Source of the DNA: Eriocheir sinensis
Taxonomy: Eukaryota; Arthropoda; Malacostraca; Decapoda; Varunidae
Length of the DNA stretch: 64,000 nt
Assembly: GCF_024679095.1 (NCBI RefSeq)
Contig: NC_066529.1
Coordinates: forward strand, 2,294,501-2,358,500
Reading direction: 5' to 3'
In this document: piece after piece, positions 24,170 to 37,759 of the stretch
How positions within the stretch are numbered: the stretch's first letter is position 1
Layout: every line of letters starts with the position of its first letter
Made by a program: the position numbers and the translations under genes
The notes under the pieces: model-generated
What the model saw: the letters and a program-made list of their open reading frames with translations, nothing else
The model's database searches: none
Told to the model about the DNA's origin: nothing

Positions 24170-24620
24170 TTAATGACTCGCCGCTGGAGTGTTTCTGGAG
24201 GAAGAGGAAAAGGGAGGGAGAAAGGGTGGGGAAAATGGAGGAGGAAGGAGCAATACTTCAGTGAGTCATGGCTGGAAAGGAAGGGATGGGTAAAAAGAAG
24301 GTGAATAGGACAGGAAGTAGAAAGAAAAGGAAAGGCTGAGAGAAAGCAAAATCGAAATAGAAGAGGAAAGAACAAAACATTAGTGGGTCAGTGATAGAAG
24401 GGAAGGGAAGCGTAAGAAAAGGTGGATAGGTCGGGAATGGAAGACGGACGAAAACAACGACGCAGGAAGCAAAACTAGGAGGAAAGATCAAAGGAAAACA
24501 AGATGGAAATAGAAGAGGAAGGAGCAATACATCACCATCAGCGGATCAGTGAAGGGAAGGGTAAGGAAGGGTGGATAGGTCAGGAATGAAAGGCAAAAAA
24601 CAACAGCGACTCAGGAAGGA
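24170..24620. repeat. Purine-rich diverged tandem array
   Basis: GTGAGTCATGGCTGGAAAGG (24259), GTGGGTCAGTGATAGAAGGG (about 24383) and GCGGATCAGTGAAGGGAAGG (about 24541) head three similar segments. Each is followed by a GGTGRATAGG(A/T)C(A/G)GGAA word. Spacing of about 124 and 159 bp shows indels. A fourth remnant (GTAGATAGGTCAGGAGTGG) lies near 24951. Confidence 0.75.
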
Positions 24621-25380
24621 GATGGAAGAAGGACTAAAGGAAGGAAGAGACGTAGAATTGAAGTGAAATGAAGAAAGCAGAAGTGGACGTGGAGAGAAAG
24701 GGAAAGATAGGAGAACCAACAAGAGAAAAAGGAATACAGAAGAACTGAGAGCAAAGAATAGAGCAAATAAGAATACAGAAATGGAAAGAAGAATAAAAAG
24801 GAAGGTGAAGTAGACCCAAAAGTTAACAAAATAAAATAAAGAGTTGTATATATCAATTGCTAAAGAAATGAGGAGGTGAAATAGAGAAAAACATGGGAAA
24901 GGAAAAAATAATAAGAAGGAGCAAGGAAAGATAGGGGAGGATGGAAGTGGGTAGATAGGTCAGGAGTGGTAAGAGGGATGAAGTGGAGGCAACGAGTGGA
25001 CGTGGAGGAGTGGGAGCTGGTGAAAGTGAAGGAGGGTCATAGTTGTAATAATGGGAAAGAGAAGGAGGCAGGGAAGAGGGAGGAAGCCGGAGGAGGAGGA
25101 GTAGGAGGTCGAGAGAACAGAAAATATATTGTAGATGGAATTAGGGACCTCGGATGGACCAGGTGGGGTCTCAAAAAGGAGGAGGAGGAGGAGGAGGAGG
25201 ACGATAAGGAACAGAAAGAAGGAAGAAGAGTAGGAGGTTCGGAAGAGGGGCAAATGGAGGAAAAGGAGGAGCAGAAAGAAAGGAGGAAGAGTAGGAGAAG
25301 TAAGTGGAGCAAATGGAGGAGGAGGAGGAGGAGGAAGAAAAGATGCCGTGGACATTTGGAGCTACAAGTTGGAGAGACAC
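24621..25380. repeat. Purine-rich tract with (GGA)n blocks
   Basis: GGAGGAGGAG blocks at about 25088-25106, 25181-25200 and 25315-25335 are set in AGGAAAG-rich DNA. GTAGGAGGTCGAGAGAACAG and GTAGGAGGTTCGGAAGAGGG hint at a decayed ~130-bp duplication (about 25101 and 25231). Confidence 0.75.
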
Positions 25381-25539
25381 GTTAGCGATTTCAAGAAAAG
25401 ATTTGATTTGATTTTTTCCTCTGCATCTTAAGTTCACGGTATAAATTATTTTCCAATACTCCCGATGTAAGACTTTTCATTCCATTTCTTTCCATTGTTG
25501 TAATCTTGGAATGCTGCCGCCGATTCAGGCTTTCCTTTC

Positions 25540-26700
<1,161 letters not shown>

Positions 26701-26716
26701 ACGTTGTGTGTGTGCA

Positions 26717-26720
<4 letters not shown>

Positions 26721-26758
<38 letters not shown>
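26721..26758. repeat. (GT)n microsatellite
   Basis: Uninterrupted TG dinucleotides, with a shorter TG run just before at 26705-26714. Confidence 0.98.
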
Positions 26759-26760
<2 letters not shown>

Positions 26761-26851
26761 GATTCCTATATAAAATACTTTGATCTTCCTCCCCTTCACG
26801 CACCCTAATAGGTTCCCTATCTTTTGCCTTCATTTTTCCTCCCCATCTTTT

Positions 26852-26860
26852 ACCTCCTCC

Positions 26861-26892
<32 letters not shown>

Positions 26893-26946
26893 CTCCTCCT
26901 CCTCATCCTCCTCCTCCTCCTCCTCTTCCTCCTCCTCCTCCTCCTA
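26852..26946. repeat. (CTC)n triplet microsatellite
   Basis: CTC triplets with TTCCTC and ATCCTC interruptions, about 95 bp. A short GATA run follows at 27019-27042. Confidence 0.97.
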
Positions 26947-27063
26947 TGGTTTGTTATTTTTCTTCACACGAAACCCATAAAAAAATTGATTGAAAATTTT
27001 CTGCCGACACACACACATATAGATAGATAGATAGATAAATAGACTTTCTTTCTATTTAGCGCA

Positions 27064-27066
<3 letters not shown>

Positions 27067-27150
<84 letters not shown>
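27067..27150. repeat. (CT)n microsatellite, 84 bp
   Basis: Uninterrupted; first member of a four-microsatellite cluster. Confidence 0.99.
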
Positions 27151-27153
<3 letters not shown>

Positions 27154-27253
27154 ATTGGAAGCATCGAGTTCCTTAAATAATGGCGTCTGTAAATTCATTC
27201 GCTGGCAAGACGGAGCGTAATCTCATTGGTGCTCCTGATCCTGCGTGCGAATT

Positions 27254-27301
<48 letters not shown>
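27254..27301. repeat. (GT)n microsatellite, 48 bp
   Basis: Uninterrupted; second member of the cluster, about 100 bp after the CT run. Confidence 0.99.
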
Positions 27302-27304
<3 letters not shown>

Positions 27305-27357
27305 CATTATCCGTGTCTGCACCAGTACTTCAGTTATTGCCAATGATATGCATGCAT

Positions 27358-27359
<2 letters not shown>

Positions 27360-27413
<54 letters not shown>
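27360..27413. repeat. (GA)n microsatellite, 54 bp
   Basis: Uninterrupted; complementary in sequence to the CT run at 27067. Confidence 0.99.
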
Positions 27414-27415
<2 letters not shown>

Positions 27416-27493
27416 AAGGCTATCAACGGTTATAATTGGTAACTAAGCAGGCACGTGAAATTAACAAGAGGACTCAACATATTGTAAGAGGTT

Positions 27494-27496
<3 letters not shown>

Positions 27497-27560
<64 letters not shown>
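27497..27560. repeat. (CA)n microsatellite, 64 bp
   Basis: Uninterrupted; complementary in sequence to the GT run at 27254. Confidence 0.99.
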
Positions 27561-27562
<2 letters not shown>

Positions 27563-28740
27563 CAGTACAGTTCATAGAGTAACGTTTCAATTAATGTCTT
27601 TTCCATATATTCCAGGTGAGGAAGAGGTTAATGGCCTTTCATTGTAAGGTGTTTTCTCTAAAATATTATCTTTCTCTAATTACAGGTAAGCGTGCGGAGA
27701 GTTAAGCACCGGTCATACCTGCCTGGTCCCATGTAAGTACAGAACCGATATTTTTCGAGAGGTGTTATATTATGGAAACTCTTTATATTTTTTTCTTTCA
27801 TGGATTTCCTTTTGTCGTTCTCCGTTTGTGAATTATGTATCGACTCTGTTACTTAGATTTCACGTCGGGTAAAATTGCGGGTTTTTACTGTACGTCATCT
27901 TGTCATCCGTTCTCAATCTTTTCCCATATCAGTGATTTTTCCCTTTTCAGCACTTTAATCCCTTGACTTCTGTTTGTATACTGTGTAGCACTGACGTTTC
28001 CTTTTACATTTTTCAGTGGACAAATATTGCAATCATATATTTCATCTTTTATACCGTTCGTTTGATATTTTGTTCAAGCCTGATTATTTTCTCTCATTTT
28101 CTCTCCATTTTTCATAAACATTGCTGTCATTCTTTTATCGTCCTCCATAGCGATTTTTTGTCAATCTCTCTCTATCCATCTATCTATCTATCTTTATCTT
28201 ATCCTAAACAAAATAATAAGAATATAAATGTCACCACCGTAAGTTTGCTCATGAACACTTCTTTCATTGGGTATTTCATTTTTATTTCGCTTGGGGTGTG
28301 AAAATGTTGACTTATCTTCGAAAGCACAACTTCCTTTAACTCTAAACTTTGTGGCATAAAATATATCCACTTCGGCCGCGGACGGATAGCAATGTAACGG
28401 AGCGAAGTGGTGGGGGTGGGGGTGACGGTGGTTGGTGATTTATAATTCTCCCTCACATGAGTAATAGACTAACTTCGTCACCCGGGTGCTACAGGGAGTG
28501 CAAAAGAAGGTTTGTATCATAGTTGTTTGAAGATTCATTCAGATTAGTGTTGCCCCGGTATGCATGCAGATTAGGGGAGTGAATGACCGGTGCAGGGAGA
28601 ACAAAGGGTAAATAATTTAACACTGAAAATCGAGTGGCAAGCTTTTGTATTACACCGTCATCCTTAAAATTTAATACTACTGTACTCTTATCTGTTCACA
28701 TTCTCTTTCCTTACCTTGATGCTTCGTAAGGATAGATAGA
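27561..28740. other. Unique low-repeat DNA
   Basis: Contains isolated splice-like words (CAG|GTAAGC at about 27684) but no flanking open frame that supports an exon. A short TATC run lies near 28170-28195 and a GGTGGGGG-rich patch near 28410. Confidence 0.4.
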
Positions 28741-28746
28741 TGACCA

Positions 28747-28958
28747 TAGTCTGTTCCCTTAAGTCTTACCCAAGCTGACAACATAAACTTAGCGTGTTTG
28801 CAAGCTGAGTGCTGATTGGCTACTGCTATAGCTTCCAAGTTTTCTTTAGCCTTTGTTTGTGTTTATCTCACGCAGCACTTTCCGCTAATCTGCACTGTGC
28901 TTACGAACACGCTTAGGTTTATGTTGTCAGCTTGGGTCAGACTTAAGTGAACAGACTA
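28747..28958. mobile_element. MITE-like element with 60-bp terminal inverted repeats
   Basis: The left end (28747-28805) and the reverse complement of the right end (28899-28958) match over about 60 bp with five mismatches and one gap. The ends read TAGTCTGTTC...GAACAGACTA. If the outer TA is the target-site duplication, the inner ends start GTCTGTTC, which fits the TA preference of the Tc1/mariner superfamily. The ~93-bp centre has no open frame, so the element would be non-autonomous. Family assignment is inference. Confidence 0.75.
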
Positions 28959-28974
28959 TAGTGGAAAAGTAATT

Positions 28975-29185
28975 GGACAGAAAAGTAGCGTGTCTAAGGG
29001 AAAAAAATAGGAGAGAAAAGGTAAGGAAAGAGGAGAGGGAAGAGAGGGAGGTGCAGGGAGGACAAAACCGGAGATTCTTCAATATTTTAAAGTCCCACAA
29101 GAGCTGAAGATTCATTTTGCCACACAGAAGGAAGGAGGCGACCTATGAAAAGACTCCTGCGCGCCCCTTCAAGAAAATGGTATAG

Positions 29186-29187
<2 letters not shown>
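28975..29187 (-). repeat. Dispersed repeat, copy 1 (minus orientation)
   Basis: Read on the minus strand, this begins next to a (CA)n/(GT)n run with TCTATACCATTTTCTTGAAG. It passes through GTCTTTTCATAGGTCGCCTC and GGGACTTTAAAATATTGAAG and ends in pyrimidine-rich DNA. About 150 bp match copy 2 at 61528-61765 at roughly 93% by eye; weaker similarity continues to about 28975, close to the MITE-like element. A short frame starting MNLQLLWDFKILKNL is shared with copy 2 but is probably incidental. Confidence 0.88.
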
Positions 29188-29188
<1 letters not shown>

Positions 29189-29250
<62 letters not shown>

Positions 29251-29272
29251 CACACATACACACACACACATT
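29189..29272. repeat. (CA)n microsatellite bordering the dispersed repeat
   Basis: Pure AC to 29248, then CACACATG/CACATAC variants. Copy 2 of the repeat also borders a GT-type run in the same relative position. Confidence 0.98.
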
Positions 29273-29362
29273 GGATGGCAGGTACGAAACAAGTGCAACA
29301 AGCTGCTTCCGACACATTAATCCCTGGATGAGTTACGTTACTTGTTACCAGAAGTTAGGAGG

Positions 29363-29364
<2 letters not shown>

Positions 29365-29423
<59 letters not shown>
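29365..29423. repeat. (GT)n-(GA)n compound microsatellite
   Basis: About 24 TG units pass directly into about five GA units. It is inverted relative to the CA run 90 bp upstream. Confidence 0.98.
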
Positions 29424-30225
29424 ATCAGAATAAATAATACAACGTAAAACACTACAGAAAATATACAAAACTACATGATTTCACCTATTTTTGTTTCCAA
29501 GCTTTTCTTTCTACCAATTTTTAATCAATCTATGAGCTCTACTTTCATATCTTTAACTCCTATATTTATTTCTTGTAGTCACTCATTCATCTACGTATCT
29601 TCCTGCTTTTTGTCTTCTTTCTCCTTTTCCTCCTCCTAATCCTCTCCCTCATCCGCTACTCGCTCTGCTCTTGTCACCCCGTTTCCTTCTGCCTTAGACG
29701 AGACGATCAATACTGCAGGTGTTGTAAATATGATTAGCGGCTCTGCGCACCGAGAGAGCAAAGACAAGAGCCGCTGCTGCTCCCACTTGAAAGAAAAGAC
29801 TAGAGACAAAGATGTGGATAAGTAGGCTTCATGTAGAGGTGCGCCCATATGCACACTCACGCACACACTCTTTGTCTATATATCTATCAATCTATTCCCC
29901 TATGTATCTGTCTATCAATCTCTACCCGTTACCACCTCCTCCACCCTCCTTATCCCTTAATGAAACGCCAATCACCCCGTCATTTTCACTTTTATCCCTT
30001 TATGCAGTTGTTTTCCACCTTAAGTTCTCTCAGAGGCCGAAAGGTTACCAAGAAGTGAAACGCTGCAGATTATTCAGGTGTATAAGCTTGGTAACATCAT
30101 CTGCCCAACCACGTGTCCCTGAACAAAGATAATAAGATGTAGTGACTCGTTTTACCTGCAGGAAGCGAGTAAAGAATAGCTGAGAAGAGACGTTCATAGT
30201 TGATCGTATAGTGCCGGCAAGGGGG
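29424..30225. other. Unique low-repeat DNA
   Basis: No tandem structure apart from TATC words at 29875-29910. No gene recognised. Confidence 0.4.
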
Positions 30226-30560
30226 AAGGGTACTCTCGAAAAGGGGAAAGAGTTGAGGATGTTGAAGAAAGAATGGCAAATGTAAGATGTAAAAAGAGTA
30301 AAGAGAAGGTAGGAAAAGGATCAGTGAGTGCTACAATAGAGGGAAGAGTCGTGAGTGGGTAAAGAGGGTAAGAAGGAAGGGAGGATGGGCGAGGCAAAAC
30401 GAGGATAAAAAGAAGGGGAAATGAAAGGTGTAAGAAGGGTGAAAAGAAGATAGTAAAAGGGTCAGTGAGTGCCACAGTAGAAGGGTGAGTCGAGGGTGGG
30501 TGAGGAGGGTAAAAAAGGAGGGGACGGGCGAGGCATTACCAGGAGATTGAGTGATTGTTT
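30226..30560. repeat. Tandem duplication, unit about 141 bp
   Basis: TCAGTGAGTGCTACAATAGA (30321) recurs as TCAGTGAGTGCCACAGTAGA (30462), with matching AAGTAAAGAGAAG-type lead-ins and GGGCGAGGCA-type tails (30388 and about 30527). Confidence 0.9.
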
Positions 30561-31650
30561 GACGGTGCAGAGGAGGGCGGTGAGGCAGCTGATTGAGTGA
30601 GGGAGAGATTGAGCAAGCGGTGCAAGACTTTGATGGGGTACGCTGGTAAAATCGAAAGAGTTCATTTTCCTAAAGGTCCCCGGGAACGCGCGTGAAAATA
30701 TATAGATAAAAGAATACGAGATGAAAACATGTTGAAAAATATAAAGCGCATAACATAAAAGTACAGGATGGAAAGTTTTTACTCCATTATGAATTTACAT
30801 ATTGGATTTTTTTTTCATATTCGCTTCCTTTTTGCACGTCTATGAATATATTTATTGTCTGAAAAGCAAATATTGTATCGCTCCCAACATACAAGCCAAA
30901 ACCATCAATGTCACGAATACTGTTACTTTCAACGTTACTGACTGTTAAAGCTTTGAGAACGGTGGAGCAAAACGAACATTTGTAGGCACGGAAACACTAA
31001 AGCCAACACCTTGCACTGATCAGGCAGAGAGTGGACTAGGCGGCAAAGGGGGGCAGCTACACGTGTCTCTTATCACAGAAAGCAGCCTTAATGAGAAAGG
31101 TTTGACTATTTACTTTGGCCATGAAACCGAGTCACTCACCGACCACATCCACCACCAACTGCTTGTCCCTTCGTGTCCCTGGTTAGCCGTCACGCACCTC
31201 ATTTCTTGGATCGATCATCTTCGCCTTATTGTTTCTTTCATTTTATCACAACACGCATATGCAACAGCAGCCGTGCGCCGTTGTCATGTTCCTACCATTA
31301 AGGACAACTTATGATACTTGTCTTAAAGAACGTCTTAATACATTCACCTTTAATCCCTGGTCCTTGCAGAAGTATCATTAATATCACTAATAGAATCCAC
31401 GATATATGTCTTTAACGCTTTGCCCTTAATCTAGAAATGAAGATAACCTGTATTTTTGTAATTTATTATGTCAAAATCCTTTCACTACACCTGAGACTTC
31501 GTGAGGATTGGTCGTGAAGTCGAAAGTGAATGTATCTAAGTGTCTGCAGGTCTGAACGCCTCCCTTGTGTCCCCGCCTGACTCTTCGACTTGATTGGGTA
31601 AAGTCCCGCTCGTGCTGAGAATCGACTGGCTTCCCTCGGCTCAAACAGAT
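30561..31650. other. Unique low-repeat DNA
   Basis: About 1 kb without tandem structure. An 83-codon plus-strand frame (31063-31314) has ordinary composition but no recognised domain, and I see no convincing splice sites around it. Confidence 0.4.
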
Positions 31651-31653
31651 ACA

Positions 31654-31655
<2 letters not shown>

Positions 31656-31739
<84 letters not shown>
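31656..31739. repeat. (GA)n microsatellite, 84 bp
   Basis: Uninterrupted AG dinucleotides. Confidence 0.99.
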
Positions 31740-31741
<2 letters not shown>

Positions 31742-31860
31742 AATGGGCAAGGCAGTGGAATCTGGTAATCCTGGACCAGAGAGTTTTGCAAAAGTACAAA
31801 TGAGTGAGGAAAATAAGTGGAATGGACGCAACATATAAGAAAGAAGTCTAACTGGAGCTG

Positions 31861-31863
<3 letters not shown>

Positions 31864-31928
<65 letters not shown>
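31864..31928. repeat. (GA)n microsatellite, 65 bp
   Basis: Uninterrupted; same orientation as the run 125 bp upstream. Short CAGA words follow (31935-31960). Confidence 0.99.
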
Positions 31929-31931
<3 letters not shown>

Positions 31932-31969
31932 AGGCAGACAATCAGACAGACAGGTTGACTTACAGATTG

Positions 31970-32510
31970 ATTGACTGGCTGACAGAGATTTAAATGAAGT
32001 AAAAGCGAGTTGTCAAAAAGAGTGAAAAGGGAAAGAAACGAGAATAGAGGAGGGGCGAGGGTTTGAGAAAATACTGGAAATGCAGGCGAAAAAGAGGAGA
32101 CACGGAAGATTAAAGGCGAAGGGAGAGTCTATAAAATATTCCCCCCGAAAAACGAGAGATTCAAAGTGATGGCAAAAGAAAAAAAAGAGCGTTAGAGAAA
32201 ATGGAGTATAGACAAGGTGAGGAAAGGATTAAGAGGGCAGTGAGAGGGAAATGCGTTCAGACAAGAAAGAGAAGTACTTATAGGAACAAAAGAATATCAG
32301 AGAAAAAGAAGGAAACAAGGAAACAAGCGAGGAGGAAGAAAGGAAGACGCAGAAAAAATAAGAGTGAATGAGATACGAATATTAGGATAAGAGAACAAGG
32401 AAGTAGGAAGGAAAGAAAGAAAATGAGATGAGAGCGAGAAATGAGACCAGAAAAAAGAAGTTAAAGGGAATATGTGGAAAGGAGAAACAGAGAGAAAAAT
32501 AGTGTTTGTG
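31970..32510. repeat. Purine-rich tract
   Basis: A/G-rich plus strand (AGAAAGAG-type words), no clean unit seen. Confidence 0.6.
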
Positions 32511-33200
32511 TTAGTGCATTGTTCCTGGCGTTACCTTGTTGCTATGAAACTCCGGAAACTAATTTTGCTTTGTGTGAAAATGAGCATGAATTGAGAGCCG
32601 GATAAAGGTATGCGGCAATCTCTATATACAGTCCTCCCTTTACTCAACGAAGAAACGGAAAATAGGCGGTACAGTCGAGGCCGAAAGGTAAAACGAGGTT
32701 GGACCAGCAGCGCACAGAATTTTCTCCTCGCTCTAATCTAATAGTAGGCGCGGAATCTCTGTTAACTAAATATAAGAGTAGGAAATGTGTGAGCGAGGAG
32801 AGAGTAAAAGTTACCCACCAAGTATGTGCGTCAAGGCTACGACTTTTACGGAATTCCAGAAGTTTGTTAAGGTTATTCATTTTAGGAGTGTGTGAATTCC
32901 TGGTTTAATGTAGTTATCGGATGAATGACCTAACAGTATTTTAATGCTGTAATATATATCTGTATCTGCATGTTTTTTTTCCGGTATGTCTGCCTGTTTT
33001 TAAGTGTGTGTTTGTCCCAGAGAATGTGTACATCCTATTGAGATTTTCCATAAGTCAGAAACCTTTTACTGGAGAAAATAATAAACTCGTCACCTTATAA
33101 AAAGAAAAAGGAAAAGATTCAAACAGTAAAATCACATTTGAAACACTGAAAACAGGATGAAAGCTGGAATGCTCCGACGAGGGCTGGGATAAAAGAGGAC
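32511..33200. other. Unique low-repeat DNA
   Basis: AT-rich, no tandem structure. Overlapping short frames on both strands (32699-32908 plus, 32644-32880 minus) were not recognised. Confidence 0.4.
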
Positions 33201-33320
33201 GATGAAGGGGAGAAGGAAGAGAAAAAGAGATGCAGAAAGAGAGAGAGAAAGAGGAACAGAGAAAGAAGAAGAGGACAGAGACACGACTGAAGGAATATGT
33301 GATCTGCCCAAGTGTCTCAT

Positions 33321-33324
<4 letters not shown>

Positions 33325-33394
<70 letters not shown>
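33325..33394. repeat. (CT)n microsatellite, 70 bp
   Basis: Uninterrupted; preceded by purine-rich DNA at 33190-33290, a sharp strand-skew switch. Confidence 0.99.
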
Positions 33395-33397
<3 letters not shown>

Positions 33398-33525
33398 TAA
33401 CCATCGTCCACCAGTTACTATGCGCTTCTTTTTCATCCCATAAATGAAGAAAAATAAAACCTCGATATTTTAGACAACCACGGAGACCTGAGCCTGTCCT
33501 CTAAGGGAACGCGTGACTCTGCCTG

Positions 33526-33528
<3 letters not shown>

Positions 33529-33572
<44 letters not shown>
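33529..33572. repeat. (GT)n microsatellite, 44 bp
   Basis: Uninterrupted; could pair with the CA run 85 bp downstream. Confidence 0.99.
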
Positions 33573-33574
<2 letters not shown>

Positions 33575-33652
33575 AAAAACTGGCTTGGTAAAAAAAAAAT
33601 TAAAGAGCTCTGCCACTCAAGCCAACGGGCACGCACTCACACATCGTTTATG

Positions 33653-33656
<4 letters not shown>

Positions 33657-33719
<63 letters not shown>
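33657..33719. repeat. (CA)n microsatellite, 63 bp
   Basis: Uninterrupted, ending in CGCGCG. Confidence 0.99.
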
Positions 33720-33721
<2 letters not shown>

Positions 33722-33839
33722 GCGCGGACCTGCATTTGACACGGCACCTTTGACCTTCGCTCCCTTGTCTTGTTAGAGTCAAGCAAGTTGGCTGCCATAT
33801 TATTTCAATTAAGACTTAATTCACTGTGTACTTATATGC

Positions 33840-33841
<2 letters not shown>

Positions 33842-33918
<77 letters not shown>
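33842..33918. repeat. (CT)n microsatellite, 77 bp
   Basis: Uninterrupted, followed by a 300-bp pyrimidine-rich spacer (33940-34230). Confidence 0.99.
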
Positions 33919-33920
<2 letters not shown>

Positions 33921-34252
33921 TCGTTTACTTGTTTGCCTCCCCTCAAGTCTTTTTCTTTCCCCTTTTCCTTCTCCTCCTCTTCCTCGTTTCGCTTTTTCTG
34001 CCCCTCCTTTTTTGTCCAATTTCTGGCCGCTCAGTTTTTCATACATTTTTACCTTCCTCTCTCTAATTTTCATTTTTGTTTATCCTCCTCTGGCGCTTTT
34101 TCCTTTTCCTCTTTCTCCTCTTTCCACCTCTTTATTCTCGGTCACGTCTCCTTCTTATCATTTTCCCTGATTATCACTCAACCTCGTCTCCTTTCAATAT
34201 GTTTAGAATTTTTTCACGTTTTTTTGGGGGGAAGAATATTTTTGACCATCCC

Positions 34253-35334
<1,082 letters not shown>

Positions 35335-35375
<41 letters not shown>
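35335..35375. repeat. (GA)n microsatellite, 41 bp
   Basis: Uninterrupted; followed by AT-rich then T-rich DNA up to 35820 with nothing recognised. Confidence 0.98.
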
Positions 35376-35376
<1 letters not shown>

Positions 35377-35816
35377 CAGACTCTTTGTATATTTTAGTTT
35401 CTTAAAAAAGATCAAGCTGTAAATATAATGTAAAAAATATATATACTAAATAGACTGAAATAAAAACTCTTTTAAGAAAACGCAGGAGAAATAGGACAAG
35501 CTTTTCATTTCCCTGCAAACACACTATTCATAAATTTTCTTGTGTGAGTTTGTGTGTGTATATATTCATCTCCTTTTTTCTTGTCATTTTTTCTCTTCCT
35601 TCTTAATGATGCGCTCTCACTTTTTCGTAATTCAACTTTTCCCTCTCTTTAGAATTCTCGAGTTTTCATACTTAGTTATTTTTGTCCCTTATTTTTTTAT
35701 TCACATTCTGCTTATCCTCTATTTTTTTTTCTTCTGCGTATGTCTTTTTATGTTATTTCAGGCTACTTCCCTTTTCATAATTATTTTCTCTTACCTGACA
35801 GAGTCTTTCCACTGTT

Positions 35817-35820
<4 letters not shown>

Positions 35821-35885
<65 letters not shown>
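35821..35885. repeat. (CT)n microsatellite, 65 bp
   Basis: Uninterrupted TC dinucleotides. Confidence 0.99.
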
Positions 35886-35886
<1 letters not shown>

Positions 35887-36209
35887 ATTACACCCTCGTT
35901 ACCTGCCACACAATCCCACTAATTAAAATACTAAGGTACTATTTACGTGCTTAGTAGCGAGGAGCGAAGAGGGAGCGAACGACTTCTTCAACCGCTCCGT
36001 GTTTGCTTGTCTGTATCTCTCCCTGTATGTCTGTTTTTCGTTTGTGTTTGTGTGTTTTGTGTCATGGTCTTACTTTCTATCAATGCATCTGTTGTTGTTT
36101 GTATCATCTCATATTTCTGTCTATCTTTTTTTTATCTATTATTTTGCTTTCTTTTATTTTTTGTCCTTGAGCTGCTTCGTTTGCTGTAAAATAATATTAT
36201 ATCCATCAA

Positions 36210-36345
<136 letters not shown>

Positions 36346-36566
36346 CTCTCTCTCTCTCACTCCTAGTCCTTCACTTGACCCAGTTTCTATACCACGTTCC
36401 CTCCTATTCTTCTCCTCCTCCTCCTCCTACTCCTCCTCCTACTCCTACTCCTTCTCTTCTTTCTCCTCATATCTTTTCCTCTTTCTCCGTCTCCCTCTCT
36501 TGCCTCAAAAAAGGTGGCTCAGTGTTGCATGAAAAACTTCTCCTCGGAACACCGTGGTCTTTCGTC

Positions 36567-36569
<3 letters not shown>

Positions 36570-36621
<52 letters not shown>
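36570..36621. repeat. (GT)n microsatellite, 52 bp
   Basis: Uninterrupted; the next 300 bp stay GT-rich with GGGTGTGGGTGTGGGTG near 36840. Confidence 0.99.
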
Positions 36622-36623
<2 letters not shown>

Positions 36624-37079
36624 CCTGTACTGTAAGATCTGTTTGTGTTGTCTGGTGTGTTCAGCGAGTGAGATAAAAGAGATTGCATGTTGAGTTGCTT
36701 TGTTGTGTTCCTGTTTGTGTTGCTGTCTGTGTGTTGCCTCGTTCTTGCAGAGGGATAAAAGGGCAGGAATTGATGTGGGCGTAATGGGATGCTTGCTGGA
36801 TGTTCTGTGTGTGTGTATGAGCGGGTGTCTATGTGTGTGGGTGTGGGTGTGGGTGTGGGTGGGTGTGATGGTTGTCGTTGGTTGTTTGTTTCAGTACTCG
36901 TGTCTTTAAATATTTCGCTTGTCTTATTGGTGGGGTTGTATTCCTCCCTTGTATTTATTAGTGTGTTATGTACATCTTCATACACCTTTTTGAGCAATTT
37001 AATAAAGTATAGTTTTCTTCATACGTTCTTTTTTTCACTGTTTGTATGTAAGCGAGTATCTCTCATCCACTACATCCTG

Positions 37080-37273
37080 CATTACCTCCTCCTCCTCCTC
37101 CTCCTCCTCCTCCTCCTCCTCCTCCTGCTGATGCCATTCACTCCTCCGCCTCCTTCATCCCCTCTTTCTGATGGTGCTTCTCTTCCTGCTCATCATCCTT
37201 CCCATTCTTCTCTTACTATCACTACTACTACTGCCTCTGCTCCTTGTCCATTTCTTCCTTCTCCTCCTTCTCC

Positions 37274-37305
<32 letters not shown>

Positions 37306-37330
37306 GTTCTTTTGTCCTTGCATGTTCTTC
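37080..37330. repeat. (CTC)n triplets and C/T-rich continuation
   Basis: CTC repeats at 37086-37126, then interrupted CTC/TTC triplets. Leu-rich and Ser/Pro-rich frames are translations of these. Confidence 0.93.
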
Positions 37331-37481
37331 GTGTACCTCTCTTTCATAATACGTTTTAGTACTCTTCAATTACCACTTCTCTCGGTCCTTCAAACTTAAC
37401 CTCCTCTAATTCCTCTCTCATTTCAGCAATGTTCCTCTTCAAAGGCCGCACACAAAACAATACTTCTCTTTAAAACATCAC

Positions 37482-37483
<2 letters not shown>

Positions 37484-37540
<57 letters not shown>
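37484..37540. repeat. (CA)n microsatellite, 57 bp
   Basis: Uninterrupted AC dinucleotides, then ATACC and a 9-A run. A CAGA/GACG-rich stretch follows at 37640-37705. Confidence 0.99.
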
Positions 37541-37543
<3 letters not shown>

Positions 37544-37759
37544 CAAAAAAAAAGAAAGAGGTAAATTATTGATGTTGGTAGTTGCGGTGATGATGGCTGC
37601 TGTGTGTTGGGCATTTGACGCACGGATGAACCAGTAAAACACACACAGGCAGAAAGACAGACAGGCAGGTAGGTTGACGAACAGACGGACGGACAGATGA
37701 ACAGATGCCTGAAAAGAGAGAATGAAAACTTTGAAAATATACCCTAAAAAAATATGTGT

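Noticed and set aside
27682..27690. CAG|GTAAGC as a real splice donor
   Set aside because: No supporting open frame or acceptor upstream; isolated matches are expected by chance in 64 kb.
31063..31314. 83-codon frame of ordinary composition
   Set aside because: No domain, no signal peptide and no convincing splice sites; length is within chance expectation.
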